The notes: generated by a model from the letters alone, not told the origin. A stretch of 64,000 nt of DNA from Nocardia ignorata NBRC 108230 (GCF_001612905.1 NZ_BDBI01000025.1:124001-188000); one strand, 5' to 3'; shown: positions 18,047 to 27,052, counted from the first letter of the stretch. Made by a program: numbers and translations.

Positions 18047-18883
18047 GTGACCGACAAGTCGAACGACACTTCCCCCGACGACGCGACGGCGCGGGCCGGA
18101 GAGTCCGCCTCCGCGGCGGGGCAGCCGGTGACCAGCCCCTTCGATTCGCCGACCACGCAGATGCGCAAGCCCGACCCCAAGGACGTGCCGCGCACCGACG
18201 AGGACCTCGGCCTGGATCCCGGCGACGAGGTTCCCACGGCGAGCAGCGCCAAGTCCGGCGACACCGACTATGGCTACGCGACGATTCCGCCCGCGACGGC
18301 CGCGTCGGCGGACTCGGTCCGCCTGCAGCGCCGCAACCGCGAGGCCCGGCGCGGCACCCTCGACTTCGGCCTGTTCGTGCTGCGCCTGGTGGTCGGCGGC
18401 ACCTTCATCTACCACGGTCTGCAGAAGCTGACCGGCTGGTTCCACGGCCCCGGCATCGACGGAACCAAGGACATGATGGCCGGTGGCGGCTGGGATCACC
18501 CGTCGCTGGCCACCGCCCTGGTGATCGCCGGTGAACTCGGTGGCGGCGTGCTGCTCGTTCTCGGCCTGGCCACCCCGCTCGCCGCGGGCGCCATCCTCGC
18601 GACCATCTCGAACGCCTGGATGTGGAAGCAGGGCATGATCCCGGGCTTCCAGTACAACGCGGCGACCAAGTCCGGCGTGGAGATCGACACCATCCTCGCC
18701 GGCGCCGCGCTGGCGATCATCCTCACCGGCCCGGGCCGCTGGTCGCTCGACCGCACCCGAGGCTGGGCCACCCGCCCCGCCTACGGCTCCTTCGTGGTGG
18801 TCCTGCTGGCGATCGCCGCCGCCATCGGCACCTACTGGTTCCTCCACGGCGGCAACCCCCTGAAGGGCATAGGCCCCTTCTGA
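18047..18883 (+). CDS. DoxX-family membrane protein with acidic N-terminal tail
   Basis: A 278-residue protein: about 105 hydrophilic, acidic residues, then a DoxX domain of four hydrophobic segments (LFVLRLVVGGTFIYHGLQKLTG begins the domain; SLATALVIAGELGGGVLLVLG; GAILATISNAWMW; and a C-terminal pair). DoxX proteins are associated with thiol and redox homeostasis in mycobacteria, where the Rv3005c product joins an oxidoreductase complex; the same neighbourhood (near lppZ and gatB) supports orthology. The precise reaction is not established. Confidence 0.88.
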   Translation: MTDKSNDTSPDDATARAGESASAAGQPVTSPFDSPTTQMRKPDPKDVPRTDEDLGLDPGDEVPTASSAKSGDTDYGYATIPPATAASADSVRLQRRNREARRGTLDFGLFVLRLVVGGTFIYHGLQKLTGWFHGPGIDGTKDMMAGGGWDHPSLATALVIAGELGGGVLLVLGLATPLAAGAILATISNAWMWKQGMIPGFQYNAATKSGVEIDTILAGAALAIILTGPGRWSLDRTRGWATRPAYGSFVVVLLAIAAAIGTYWFLHGGNPLKGIGPF

Positions 18884-18981
18884 ACCGCCTCCCCGCGAAT
18901 TCTGGCCGGACTCGGGTGGGTGTCTGGTTTCGACGCGGCTGGCGGGTAGGTGCTCTGGGGAGTTAGCCGGTACCCGGTGAG

Positions 18982-19488
18982 TTACCCATGTTCTTGCCGA
19001 GTCAGTGGTTGCGGGGGTGCGGGTTCGGACAGGTGGTTGGTCATCGTGGCGTGGATGTCGGCCAGGAATGCCTCGAATCGGCGGAGTTCCTCGGGGGAGT
19101 ACTTACCCATGACCGATTCCTCGACCTTCGTGCCGAGTGGGCCGAAGAAGTCGTTGGCGAGGGCGTGGATGCGCGGGGTGCTGCGCAGGGTGATGACGCG
19201 GCGGTCGTCGTGTTCGCGGCTGCGCACGATATGACCGGTCTGTTCCAGGCGGTTCAGTAGTGCGGTGGTCGCGCTGTTGGACAAGGCGATTCGTTCGCTG
19301 AGCCGCGCCGGTGACAGCGTGGTCCCGCGTTCCTCGGCGGTGAGGATCTCGATGAGTGCCTCGGCGTCGGTCGAGTGCAGGCCCAGCCAGGTGGCGAACC
19401 GGCGAGCGAGCTCGCGGTAACTCGCGCCGTAGGCCCGCATACCCTCGTGGATTCGTTCGTACTGCGCCCGAGCGTCCGACTGGCTCAT
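18982..19488 (-). CDS. MarR-family transcriptional regulator
   Basis: A 168-residue winged-helix regulator with the MarR core LSPARLSERIALSNSATTALLNRLEQTGHIVRSREHDDRRVITL, split here only by normal family segments, and a C-terminal dimerisation helix. I chose ATG 19488 because AAAGGA lies just upstream; an earlier ATG at 19503 lies about three bases from the predicted transcription start. It is divergent from the drug-efflux gene and probably represses both through the palindrome at 19541-19555, with a drug or phenolic compound as inducer. Confidence 0.9.
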   Translation of the reverse strand: MSQSDARAQYERIHEGMRAYGASYRELARRFATWLGLHSTDAEALIEILTAEERGTTLSPARLSERIALSNSATTALLNRLEQTGHIVRSREHDDRRVITLRSTPRIHALANDFFGPLGTKVEESVMGKYSPEELRRFEAFLADIHATMTNHLSEPAPPQPLTRQEHG

Positions 19489-19512
19489 AGGTTCCTTTCG
19501 CATCGGTTTGAC

Positions 19513-19541
19513 ATCCTATTGCCCACAATCTACTTTGACAA
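19513..19541 (-). promoter_or_regulatory. marR promoter (TTGTCA - 17 bp - TAGGAT)
   Basis: On the minus strand a -35 TTGTCA (19541-19536) and a -10 TAGGAT (19518-19513) are separated by exactly 17 bases. The first base of the -35 overlaps the palindromic operator, so binding there would block this promoter. Confidence 0.65.
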
Positions 19542-19555
19542 TGGAATTATTCCAT
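19541..19555. promoter_or_regulatory. MarR operator candidate, perfect 15-bp palindrome
   Basis: ATGGAAT-T-ATTCCAT is a perfect 7+1+7 inverted repeat placed between the divergent marR and MFS genes. MarR dimers bind palindromes of this size. Confidence 0.65.
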
Positions 19556-19575
19556 GATGGAAATAGGAGTGTGCG

Positions 19576-21195
19576 ATGAGTCAAGAGTCGTCTCTTCGCC
19601 GATGGCTCGGCTTGATCGCCATTGCCCTCGGCGTAGCGCTGATCGTGGTCGACACCACGATCGTGAACGTGATCATCCCGTCGATCATCGGTGACCTGGA
19701 CACGGGTTCGACCGAGGCGCAATGGATTCAGGAGTCCTACGCGATCGTGTTCGCGGCGCTGCTGCTCGTGGTCGGTCGCGTCGCCGACATGGTCGGCGCG
19801 CGCCGGGTGTTCGTCGCCGGTGTCGTGGTGTTCGGTGCGACGAGCATCATGGCCGGGCTCGCACCGGACGGTGGACTGCTCGTGATCGCCCGATTCCTGC
19901 AGGGTGCGGGCGCAGCGATGATCCTGCCGACCTCACTGGCCCTGCTGAACGCGACTTTCACCGGGAAAGCGCGTGGTCAGGCGTTCGCGGTCTGGGGTTC
20001 GACGATCGGCGCGGCGGCCGCGCTCGGACCGCTGCTCGGTGGCTGGCTGGCCGAACATGTGTCGTGGCGCTGGGCTTTCGGCATCAATGTGCCGCTCGCG
20101 GTGGTGATCGTGGTCGGCGTGCTGACGTGCATCGCACCATCGCCGAAGGTGGTCGGTCGCCTCGATGTGCTCGGCTCGATCCTGTCGGTGCTCGGGCTCG
20201 GATTGCTCGCCTTCGGCCTCGTCGAAGGCCGCACCTACGGCTGGATCACCACCGTGCACCCGATGGGGATCGGCGGATTCACCTGGGCGAGTGGGCCGTC
20301 GCCCGTGCTGGTCGCGCTTGTGCTGAGTGTGTGTGCGCTGGGTGCGTTCGTCGCCAGGCAGGTGCTGTTGCGCCGCGGCGGTAATGCCGACAAGGCGCTG
20401 ATGGACCTGAGCCTGTTCTCGCTCGCCTCGTTCCGCAACGGCAATATCGCCACGCTGATCATCGGCCTCGGTGAGTTCGGCGTCGTCGCCGTGCTGCCGC
20501 TGTGGATGCAGTTCACCCTCGGTTACAGCGCGGTGCAGGCCGGTCTTGCCCTGGTGCCGATCGCCATCGGCAGCTTCATCGCCAGCGGTGCCAGCTTCGG
20601 AATGGCCGGATCGGCCTCCCCGCTGAACCTGGTCCGGCTCGGCCTGGCCCTCGAGGTGGTCGGCCTGGCCGCACTCGGCTTCTTCGCCGCCACCGACAGT
20701 TCGTGGTGGTCGATGGCGCTGGTGCTGTGCCTGTACGGCGTGGGCGTCGGTTTCGCCACCGCCCAGGTGACCAATGTCGTGCTGGCCGACATCCCCGAAG
20801 CCGACAACGGCCAGGCCTCCGGGATCCAGAGCGCCTTCCGCCAACTCGGTTCCGCCCTCGGCATCGCCCTGCTGACCACGGTCTTCTTCACCACGCTGAC
20901 CACCGAGGTCGACAACGACCTCACCGCCACGGGCATGCCAGCCGCCCAGTCCGAGCAGTACGCCCACGCCATCTCCGGCAGCGCGGGCGCGGCGATCGAA
21001 GGCTTTGCCGCCCAACCCGATACGCAACCGGTGGCCGAGGCGGGCCGCGCGGGAATGACCGCCGGTGTCAACATCGGTGCCTATCTCGCGGCAGGCTTCG
21101 TCCTGCTCGGTCTGATCGCGACCGCTCTGATCCCAGCTCGAACCGGCCGTGACGAGGAGTCGTCGACGGAACCGAAACAACCCGCCCTCGCCTAG
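19576..21195 (+). CDS. MFS drug efflux transporter, DHA2 (EmrB/QacA) family
   Basis: A 539-residue transporter with about 14 hydrophobic segments. Motif A appears as GRVADMVGARRVF after segment 2, the DHA2 segment-1 motif D is VVDTTIVNVIIP and motif C is in GPLLGGWLAEHVSWRW. The family expels lipophilic drugs and dyes by proton antiport. AGGAG at 19565-19569 precedes the ATG by six bases. The divergent MarR gene and the shared palindrome indicate substrate-inducible expression. Confidence 0.93.
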   Translation: MSQESSLRRWLGLIAIALGVALIVVDTTIVNVIIPSIIGDLDTGSTEAQWIQESYAIVFAALLLVVGRVADMVGARRVFVAGVVVFGATSIMAGLAPDGGLLVIARFLQGAGAAMILPTSLALLNATFTGKARGQAFAVWGSTIGAAAALGPLLGGWLAEHVSWRWAFGINVPLAVVIVVGVLTCIAPSPKVVGRLDVLGSILSVLGLGLLAFGLVEGRTYGWITTVHPMGIGGFTWASGPSPVLVALVLSVCALGAFVARQVLLRRGGNADKALMDLSLFSLASFRNGNIATLIIGLGEFGVVAVLPLWMQFTLGYSAVQAGLALVPIAIGSFIASGASFGMAGSASPLNLVRLGLALEVVGLAALGFFAATDSSWWSMALVLCLYGVGVGFATAQVTNVVLADIPEADNGQASGIQSAFRQLGSALGIALLTTVFFTTLTTEVDNDLTATGMPAAQSEQYAHAISGSAGAAIEGFAAQPDTQPVAEAGRAGMTAGVNIGAYLAAGFVLLGLIATALIPARTGRDEESSTEPKQPALA

Positions 21196-21206
21196 GGCAG
21201 AAACGA

Positions 21207-21241
21207 GTCCGGCCCCTCACAGAGTTTGTGAGGGGCCGGAC
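21207..21241. terminator. Bidirectional terminator, 15-bp perfect stem
   Basis: Arms 21207-21221 and 21227-21241 are perfectly complementary around GAGTT, between the convergent MFS and ilvD genes. A CTTGTTT tail follows on the plus strand. Confidence 0.85.
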
Positions 21242-21251
21242 CTTGTTTCGA

Positions 21252-23093
21252 CTACGGCAGCTGGCGGACGGCGCCCTTGTCGGCGGAGGTGGCCAACGCC
21301 GCGTACGCGCGCAGGGCGGTGGTGACCGGGCGGTCGCGGTTCACCGGCTGCCACGGGCGCTCCGAGGCTTCCATCTTCGCGCGGCGTTCGGCGAGCACCT
21401 CGTCGGACACCAGCACCTCGAGGGCACGGGTGTGGACGTCGATGCGGATGCGGTCGCCGTTCTCGATCAGGCCGATGACACCGCCGGAGGCGGCCTCGGG
21501 GGAGACGTGACCGATCGACAGGCCCGAGGTGCCGCCGGAGAAGCGGCCGTCGGTGATCAGCGCGCACACCTTGCCCAAGCCGAGGCCCTTGAGGAACGAG
21601 GTGGGGTGCAGCATTTCCTGCATGCCGGGACCACCGGCCGGGCCCTCGTAGCGCACCACGACCACGTCGCCGGGCTGGATCTTCTTGCCGAGGATCATCG
21701 ATACCGCCTCCTCCTGCGACTCGACCACGACGGCCGGGCCCTCGAAGGTGAACAGTTCCTCGTCGATGCCCGCGGTCTTGAGGATGGCACCGTCGGGAGC
21801 GATGTTGCCGCGCAGCACGCACAGCCCGCCTTCGACCGTGTAGGCGTGCTCGATGTCGCGGATGCAGCCACCGGCGGCATCGGTGTCGAGCGAGGACCAG
21901 CGGTTGCTGGTGGAGAACGGTTCCACCGTGCGCACCCCGCCGGGGGCGGCGTGGAACAGCTCGAGGGCCTCCTCGGAAGCCTTGCCGGAGCGGATGTCCC
22001 AAGTGTCGAGGAATTCCTCGTAGCTCGCGGTGTGCACGGTGGTGACGTCGAGTTCGAGCAGGCCGCCGCGGCGCAGCTCACCGAGGATGGCGGGGATGCC
22101 GCCGGCGCGGTGCACATCTTCCATGTGGTAGTCGGAGTTGGGCGACACCTTCGACAGACACGGCACCCGGCGGCTGATCTCGTCGATGGTCTGCAGATCG
22201 AAGTCGATCTCGCCTTCCTGAGCGGCGGCGAGAGTGTGCAGCACCGTGTTGGTGGAACCGCCCATCGCCACGTCCAGGGCCATCGCGTTGCGGAAGGCCT
22301 TGGCGTTGGCGACGTTTCGGGGCAGCACCGAGGCGTCGTCGTCCTGGTACCAGCGCTTGGCGATATCGACGATGACGGTGCCCGCCCGCTCGAACAGCGC
22401 CCGGCGCGCCGCGTGCGTCGCGAGAGTGGAACCGTTGCCGGGCAGTGCGAGGCCGAGCGCCTCGGTGAGGCAGTTCATCGAGTTCGCGGTGAACATGCCC
22501 GAACACGAACCACAGGTGGGGCAAGCGGACCGCTCGACCTCGTCGAGGCCTTCGTCGGACACCGCCTGGCTCGCGCTCGCCGAGATCGCGCTCACCAGGT
22601 CGAGCGGTGCGTGCGCCACGCCGTCGACGACCACGGCCTTACCGGCCTCCATCGGTCCACCGGAGACGAACACGGCGGGGATGTTGAGGCGCATCGCGGC
22701 GTTGAGCATGCCGGGAGTGATCTTGTCGCAGTTGGAGATACACACCAGCGCGTCGGCGGTGTGCGCATTGGCCATGTACTCGACCGAGTCGGCGATGATC
22801 TCACGCGAGGGCAGCGAGTAGAGCATGCCGCCGTGGCCCATGGCGATACCGTCGTCGACGGCGATGGTGTGGAATTCGCGCGGCACACCACCGGCGGCGC
22901 GGACCGCCTCGGCCACGATGTCGCCCATGTTCTTCAGGTGCACGTGGCCGGGCACGAACTGGGTGTAGGAATTCGCGATCGCGATGATCGGCTTGCCGAA
23001 ATCGGAGTCGGTCATGCCGGTCGCGCGCCAGAGCGAACGAGCGCCCGCGGCATTGCGGCCGATGGTGGTGGTGCGTGAGCGAAGCGGTGGCAT
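21252..23093 (-). CDS. ilvD: Dihydroxy-acid dehydratase
   Basis: Dehydrates 2,3-dihydroxy-3-methylvalerate and -isovalerate to the 2-oxo acids, the third common step of isoleucine and valine synthesis. The 613-residue product has the iron-sulfur cysteines in CISNCDK and CPTCGSCSGMF, plus the NSMNCLTEALG and VVVRYEGPAGGPGM segments. GAGGA seven bases upstream supports the ATG at 23093 over an in-frame TTG at 23108, which is part of that ribosome-binding region. It is transcribed away from ilvBNC. Confidence 0.97.
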   Translation of the reverse strand: MPPLRSRTTTIGRNAAGARSLWRATGMTDSDFGKPIIAIANSYTQFVPGHVHLKNMGDIVAEAVRAAGGVPREFHTIAVDDGIAMGHGGMLYSLPSREIIADSVEYMANAHTADALVCISNCDKITPGMLNAAMRLNIPAVFVSGGPMEAGKAVVVDGVAHAPLDLVSAISASASQAVSDEGLDEVERSACPTCGSCSGMFTANSMNCLTEALGLALPGNGSTLATHAARRALFERAGTVIVDIAKRWYQDDDASVLPRNVANAKAFRNAMALDVAMGGSTNTVLHTLAAAQEGEIDFDLQTIDEISRRVPCLSKVSPNSDYHMEDVHRAGGIPAILGELRRGGLLELDVTTVHTASYEEFLDTWDIRSGKASEEALELFHAAPGGVRTVEPFSTSNRWSSLDTDAAGGCIRDIEHAYTVEGGLCVLRGNIAPDGAILKTAGIDEELFTFEGPAVVVESQEEAVSMILGKKIQPGDVVVVRYEGPAGGPGMQEMLHPTSFLKGLGLGKVCALITDGRFSGGTSGLSIGHVSPEAASGGVIGLIENGDRIRIDVHTRALEVLVSDEVLAERRAKMEASERPWQPVNRDRPVTTALRAYAALATSADKGAVRQLP

Positions 23094-23470
23094 GGAAGTC
23101 CTCGTCAAATGTCGCTGGGTGCGCTCGCGGCGGGCGCGCAGGGGGCTGACCTGCGCGGCACAGAGCGCGGGCGCGGTGCGTCCGGCAACCCTGCACGTTA
23201 CTCCGGCGGGCGGTGGTCGCGTCGCGCCGGTCGTCGGTGCAGGGGTGGGGAACCGGGCTCGAGGCGGGAGTGTCGCTCCGGAGGGTGTCGCCGCGGTGGT
23301 GCCGTCGGCGCGAGGGTGCCCGGTGCCGTCAGCTTACCGGTGCCACTCTGTGCGGCATCGTGTGGATTCCCACAGTGCGCTCGGCGGTGCGTAGCCCTCG
23401 GCGCTGATGTGCCGAGTGGCTCGGCATTCCGCGGCGCCCGGGTCAGGGCGTCGGGCCGGGGTCGAGGTGG
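23094..23470. other. 377-bp intergenic region, no gene recognised
   Basis: It lies between ilvD and the PH-domain gene, both on the minus strand. Open frames here on either strand show only the high-G+C composition bias and no family signal. It presumably holds the ilvD promoter; no clear -10/-35 pair or palindrome was found. Confidence 0.5.
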
Positions 23471-24259
23471 TCACCGTGTGGTGCCGGGTTCCCCGTTCTC
23501 GCCGGAGTGCGTGTCGGTCTCGCCGGTGGGTGCTTCCGGCGCGTCGGCATCGGCGTCGGTCGACGCGTCGGCCTGCGCGCGCTCAGCGGCGAGACGCTCG
23601 GCCTCGGCCGCCTCGGCCGCCGCGAAGACATCGGGCAACCGGCCCTCGGATGCCTCGATCAGCTCACGCAGCCGGTCGTAACCGACGGCGGGCAGCTTCA
23701 CCTCGGAGTCGTCGGCGAGCCGGGCCCGGATGTAACCACGCTTCGGGATGCTGATGCCCTTGACCTGTGCCCAGTCGAGGTGCTTCGAGGAGACCATCGT
23801 GGAGAGGTCGAGCCCCGCGTCGGAAACCGTTGTGTGCGTGCGCGTCACCCACCACACCGCGATCACCGGCGCCAGCAGCAGCCACCACAGGGCGATCGGC
23901 CAGCCGACGAACGCGAAGAACACGCAGAACGCCAGCACGAGCACGCCGATGTAGGCGAGCCTCGGCACGCCGATCACGTGCACGCCCGGCGTCGGCCCGC
24001 TCTCTCTGCGTGGAATCAGCAACCACACGACGACCGCGGTGGGCACGATCAGCCCGATCCGCAGCCCGAGCGACCAGTCCTGCGCGGTGCCGACGACGAC
24101 GAAGATCAGGTACGCCAGTACCACCGCGGCGATGGCCGCGAGCCTGCCGGGACCGGCGGCGCGCAGGCCACCGGGTCGCGCGGGCCGACCCGTCGCGGTC
24201 GTCTCGTCGGCGGTGTGGGACGATTTAGCCGGTGGCACGGACTGATGCGGTGATGACAC
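23471..24259 (-). CDS. PH-domain membrane protein (CFP6-like)
   Basis: A 262-residue protein: hydrophilic N-terminus, two pairs of hydrophobic segments (about residues 37-80 and 95-140), then a bacterial PH domain (TTVSDAGLDLSTMVSSKH, IPKRGYIRARLADDSEVKLPA) and an acidic Ala/Asp/Glu-rich tail. The M. tuberculosis antigen CFP6 has the same domain and the same divergent position next to ilvB. Start codon is taken as GTG 24259; a GTG-to-upstream extension to 24301 adds unconserved sequence. Function is unknown. Confidence 0.82.
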   Translation of the reverse strand: MSSPHQSVPPAKSSHTADETTATGRPARPGGLRAAGPGRLAAIAAVVLAYLIFVVVGTAQDWSLGLRIGLIVPTAVVVWLLIPRRESGPTPGVHVIGVPRLAYIGVLVLAFCVFFAFVGWPIALWWLLLAPVIAVWWVTRTHTTVSDAGLDLSTMVSSKHLDWAQVKGISIPKRGYIRARLADDSEVKLPAVGYDRLRELIEASEGRLPDVFAAAEAAEAERLAAERAQADASTDADADAPEAPTGETDTHSGENGEPGTTR

Positions 24260-24338
24260 CCCACCATCCTCGCATCTCGGTATACGGACCCACGCAACCA
24301 CTCGCGTCCCACATAATGGGACACGAAAGGTAGCCTGT

Positions 24339-24368
24339 TTGACTCATCGGTTCACACACGAATAACGT
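24339..24368 (+). promoter_or_regulatory. ilvBNC promoter (TTGACT - 18 bp - TAACGT)
   Basis: -35 TTGACT at 24339-24344 and -10 TAACGT at 24363-24368. The predicted transcription start (about 24375-24376) falls on the GTG of the leader peptide. Confidence 0.65.
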
Positions 24369-24375
24369 CGTAGCC

Positions 24376-24420
24376 GTGAATCGAAGCGAGCTCGTACTCG
24401 GCCGGCGCGTCCAGCGTTGA
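24376..24420 (+). CDS. ilvB leader peptide, 14 aa, leaderless
   Basis: GTG at 24376 to TGA at 24420 encodes MNRSELVLGRRVQR. It begins seven bases after the -10 box, so the ribosome can start at the mRNA 5' end. Four of the 14 codons are Leu or Val (L-V-L and a later V), the amino acids made by the downstream operon, and the stop codon abuts a hairpin that is followed by an intrinsic terminator. This is the layout of transcription attenuation of branched-chain amino acid operons. Its translation is predicted, not shown. Confidence 0.65.
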   Translation: MNRSELVLGRRVQR

Positions 24421-24451
24421 GCCTGACTGCCTGAGTCGAATACGTCAGCTC
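24419..24451 (+). promoter_or_regulatory. Pause hairpin after the ilvB leader peptide
   Basis: Bases 24419-24427 pair with 24444-24451 (eight pairs, one bulged C). The 5' arm overlaps the leader stop codon, so ribosome position can control its folding. A second small stem, CGCGT-TGCG-ACGCG, follows at 24451-24464. Confidence 0.5.
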
Positions 24452-24467
24452 GCGTTGCGACGCGCCA

Positions 24468-24503
24468 CCCTCGAACAGCCATGCGCTGATCGGGGGCTTT
24501 TTT
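24468..24503 (+). terminator. Attenuator terminator upstream of ilvB
   Basis: Arms CCCTCGA-A-CAGC (24468-24479) and GCTG-A-TCGGGGG (24485-24496) form an 11-bp stem (one G-U wobble, one A/A mismatch) with a CATGC loop, followed by C and six T residues (24498-24503). It lies about 60 bases before ilvB, inside the transcribed leader. Confidence 0.8.
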
Positions 24504-24563
24504 GTGTTCCGGCGAATTCCGCGCCAGTCCGGAGTCAGAACAACACAGTTAGGAACGAAGACG

Positions 24564-26492
24564 GTGAGTGCACCTACCGCACGACCCGGGCCATCGGCCC
24601 GCAGGTCAGCGCCTTCAACGGGAGCCGCTAACCCGGCGACCACCCCCGCCCGTCGCCAGGTCGCGCCCGAGCGCGTCACCGGCGCGCAGTCGGTGGTCCG
24701 GTCCCTCGAAGAGCTCGACGTCGACACCGTATTCGGCATTCCGGGCGGTGCGGTCCTTCCCGTCTACGACCCGCTCTTCGACTCCAAGAAGGTCCGCCAC
24801 GTGCTGGTGCGCCACGAGCAGGGCGCCGGTCACGCGGCGACCGGTTACGCGCAGGCCTCCGGCAAGGTCGGTGTGTGTATGGCCACATCCGGCCCCGGCG
24901 CGACCAACCTGGTGACCCCGCTGGCCGACGCCCAGATGGACTCGGTCCCGATCGTGGCGATCACCGGCCAGGTGCCGTCGAGCCTGGTCGGCACCGACGC
25001 CTTCCAGGAAGCCGACATCTCCGGCATCACCATGCCGATCACCAAGCACAACTTCCTGGTGAAGGATCCCGCCGACATCCCGCGCATCCTGGCCGAGGCG
25101 TTCTACCTGGCCTCCTCCGGCCGTCCGGGCGCGGTGCTCGTCGACATCACCAAGGACGCCCTGCAGGCCCAGACCACGTTCTCGTGGCCGCCGGAGATGC
25201 GTCTGCCCGGCTACCGTCCGGTCACCAAGCCGCACGGCAAGCAGGTGCGCGAAGCGGCCCGGATGATCCTCGAGTCCAAGCAGCCCGTGCTGTATGTGGG
25301 CGGCGGTGTCATCAAGTCCGACGCCTCGGCCGAACTGCTCGAACTCGCCGAACTGACCGGCATCCCGGTGGTCACCACCCTGATGGCGCGTGGCGCGTTC
25401 CCCGACAGCCACACGCTGAACATGGGCATGCCCGGCATGCACGGCACCGTCGGTGCTGTTGCCGCGCTGCAGAAGTCGGACCTGCTGATCACCCTCGGCG
25501 CCCGCTTCGACGACCGCGTCACCGGTCAGCTGGACTCCTTCGCGCCCGACGCGAAGGTCATCCACGCCGACATCGACCCGGCCGAGATCGGCAAGAACCG
25601 CCACGCCGACGTCCCGATCGTCGGTGACGCGCGCGAGGTCGTCATCGAGCTCATCGAGACCCTCAAGGCCGACCCGCAGTCCGGTGCGGCGCCGCTGCTG
25701 AACCTCACCGAGTGGTGGGCCTACCTCAGCGACATCCGCGACAACTACCCGCTGGGCTGGAAGACCCCGAGCGACGGTTCGCTGTCGCCGGAATACGTCA
25801 TCGAGACCCTCGGTCGCCTGGCCGGACCCGACGCGGTGTACTGCGCCGGTGTCGGCCAGCACCAGATGTGGGCCGCGCAGTTCGTCAAGTACGAGAAGCC
25901 GCGCACCTGGCTCAACTCCGGTGGCCTTGGCACCATGGGTTACGCGGTGCCCGCCGCCATGGGCGCCAAGATGGGTGCTCCGGAGAAGGAGGTCTGGGCG
26001 GTCGACGGTGACGGCTGCTTCCAGATGACCAACCAGGAGCTGGCCACCTGCGCGGTGGAGGGTGTGCCGATCAAGGTCGCGCTCATCAACAACGGCAACC
26101 TCGGCATGGTCCGCCAGTGGCAGACGCTGTTCTACGAACAGCGCTACTCCAACACCGATCTCGGCACGCACACCCTGCGCATCCCCGACTTCGTCAAGCT
26201 GGCCGAGGCGCTGGGTTGCGTCGGCATCCGCGTGGAAAAGGAAGACGAGGTCGAGGACGCCATCCGCCAGGCGCAGGCCATCACCGACCGGCCGGTCGTG
26301 ATCGACTTCATCGTCGGCAAGGACGCCCAGGTGTGGCCGATGGTCGCCGCGGGTACCAGCAACGACGAGATCATGTTCGCCCGCGGTATCCGCCCGCTGT
26401 TCGACGACGACGAGCAGGTCTCCGAACCCGCCGTCATCCACGAGGCGATGGAACGTGAGCAGGGCGCATTCGAGAAGGGCACCGAAGCATGA
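24564..26492 (+). CDS. ilvB: Acetolactate synthase large subunit
   Basis: Thiamine-diphosphate enzyme that condenses two pyruvates, or pyruvate with 2-oxobutyrate, as the first common step of valine, leucine and isoleucine synthesis. The 642-residue product has the catalytic Glu in VLVRHEQGAGHAATGY, the FAD-binding centre (GARFDDRVTG) and the TPP motif GDGCFQMTNQEL. The GTG at 24564 is preceded by AGGAACGAAG. It is followed by ilvN with a four-base overlap. Expression is probably set by the attenuator at 24376-24503. Confidence 0.97.
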   Translation: MSAPTARPGPSARRSAPSTGAANPATTPARRQVAPERVTGAQSVVRSLEELDVDTVFGIPGGAVLPVYDPLFDSKKVRHVLVRHEQGAGHAATGYAQASGKVGVCMATSGPGATNLVTPLADAQMDSVPIVAITGQVPSSLVGTDAFQEADISGITMPITKHNFLVKDPADIPRILAEAFYLASSGRPGAVLVDITKDALQAQTTFSWPPEMRLPGYRPVTKPHGKQVREAARMILESKQPVLYVGGGVIKSDASAELLELAELTGIPVVTTLMARGAFPDSHTLNMGMPGMHGTVGAVAALQKSDLLITLGARFDDRVTGQLDSFAPDAKVIHADIDPAEIGKNRHADVPIVGDAREVVIELIETLKADPQSGAAPLLNLTEWWAYLSDIRDNYPLGWKTPSDGSLSPEYVIETLGRLAGPDAVYCAGVGQHQMWAAQFVKYEKPRTWLNSGGLGTMGYAVPAAMGAKMGAPEKEVWAVDGDGCFQMTNQELATCAVEGVPIKVALINNGNLGMVRQWQTLFYEQRYSNTDLGTHTLRIPDFVKLAEALGCVGIRVEKEDEVEDAIRQAQAITDRPVVIDFIVGKDAQVWPMVAAGTSNDEIMFARGIRPLFDDDEQVSEPAVIHEAMEREQGAFEKGTEA

Positions 26493-26992
26493 GTACGACC
26501 CACACGCTGAGCGTTCTCGTCGAGGACAAGCCGGGCGTGCTGGCGCGTGTCGCGAGCCTGTTCTCGCGCCGCGGCTTCAACATCGAGTCTCTGGCCGTGG
26601 GCGGCACCGAGATTCCCGAGATCTCGCGCATGACGATCGTCGTCACCGTCGACGATCTGCCGCTCGAGCAGGTCACCAAGCAACTCAACAAGCTGGTCAA
26701 CGTCATCAAGATCGTGGAGCAGGACGCCGACGCGTCGGTGGCCCGCGAGCTGATCCTGGTGAAGGTGCGCGCCGACGCCTCGGTGCGCACGCAGGTGATC
26801 GAGGCCGTGCAGTTGTTCCGCGCCAAGGTGATCGACGTGTCGCCCGACGCGCTCACCATCGAGGCGACCGGCACCCGTTCCAAGCTCGACGCGCTGCTGC
26901 GCATGGTCGAGCCGTACGGGATTCGCGAGATCGTTCAGTCCGGTGTCGTGGCCGTCGGCCGCGGTCCCAAGTCCATCACCGCGACCCGCTGA
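26489..26992 (+). CDS. ilvN: Acetolactate synthase small (regulatory) subunit
   Basis: A 167-residue subunit with an N-terminal ACT domain (HTLSVLVEDKPGVLARVASLF, RRGFNIESL) and a C-terminal ALS_ss domain (RELILVKVRAD, TGTRSKLDALL). It stimulates the large subunit and mediates feedback inhibition by valine. The ATG overlaps the ilvB stop (ATGA, 26489-26492), ensuring coupled translation. Confidence 0.96.
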   Translation: MSTTHTLSVLVEDKPGVLARVASLFSRRGFNIESLAVGGTEIPEISRMTIVVTVDDLPLEQVTKQLNKLVNVIKIVEQDADASVARELILVKVRADASVRTQVIEAVQLFRAKVIDVSPDALTIEATGTRSKLDALLRMVEPYGIREIVQSGVVAVGRGPKSITATR

Positions 26993-27052
26993 GCCGACCT
27001 CAGCGACCTCCGCGATAACTTTTCTTAACCATCATCAGAAGGGACCAATCAA

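Noticed and set aside
21228..23078. A 616-codon frame opposite ilvD
   Set aside because: It is the mirror of ilvD, and the iron-sulfur motifs on the minus strand identify the real gene.
24615..26441. A 608-codon frame opposite ilvB
   Set aside because: Mirror of ilvB, no motifs of its own.
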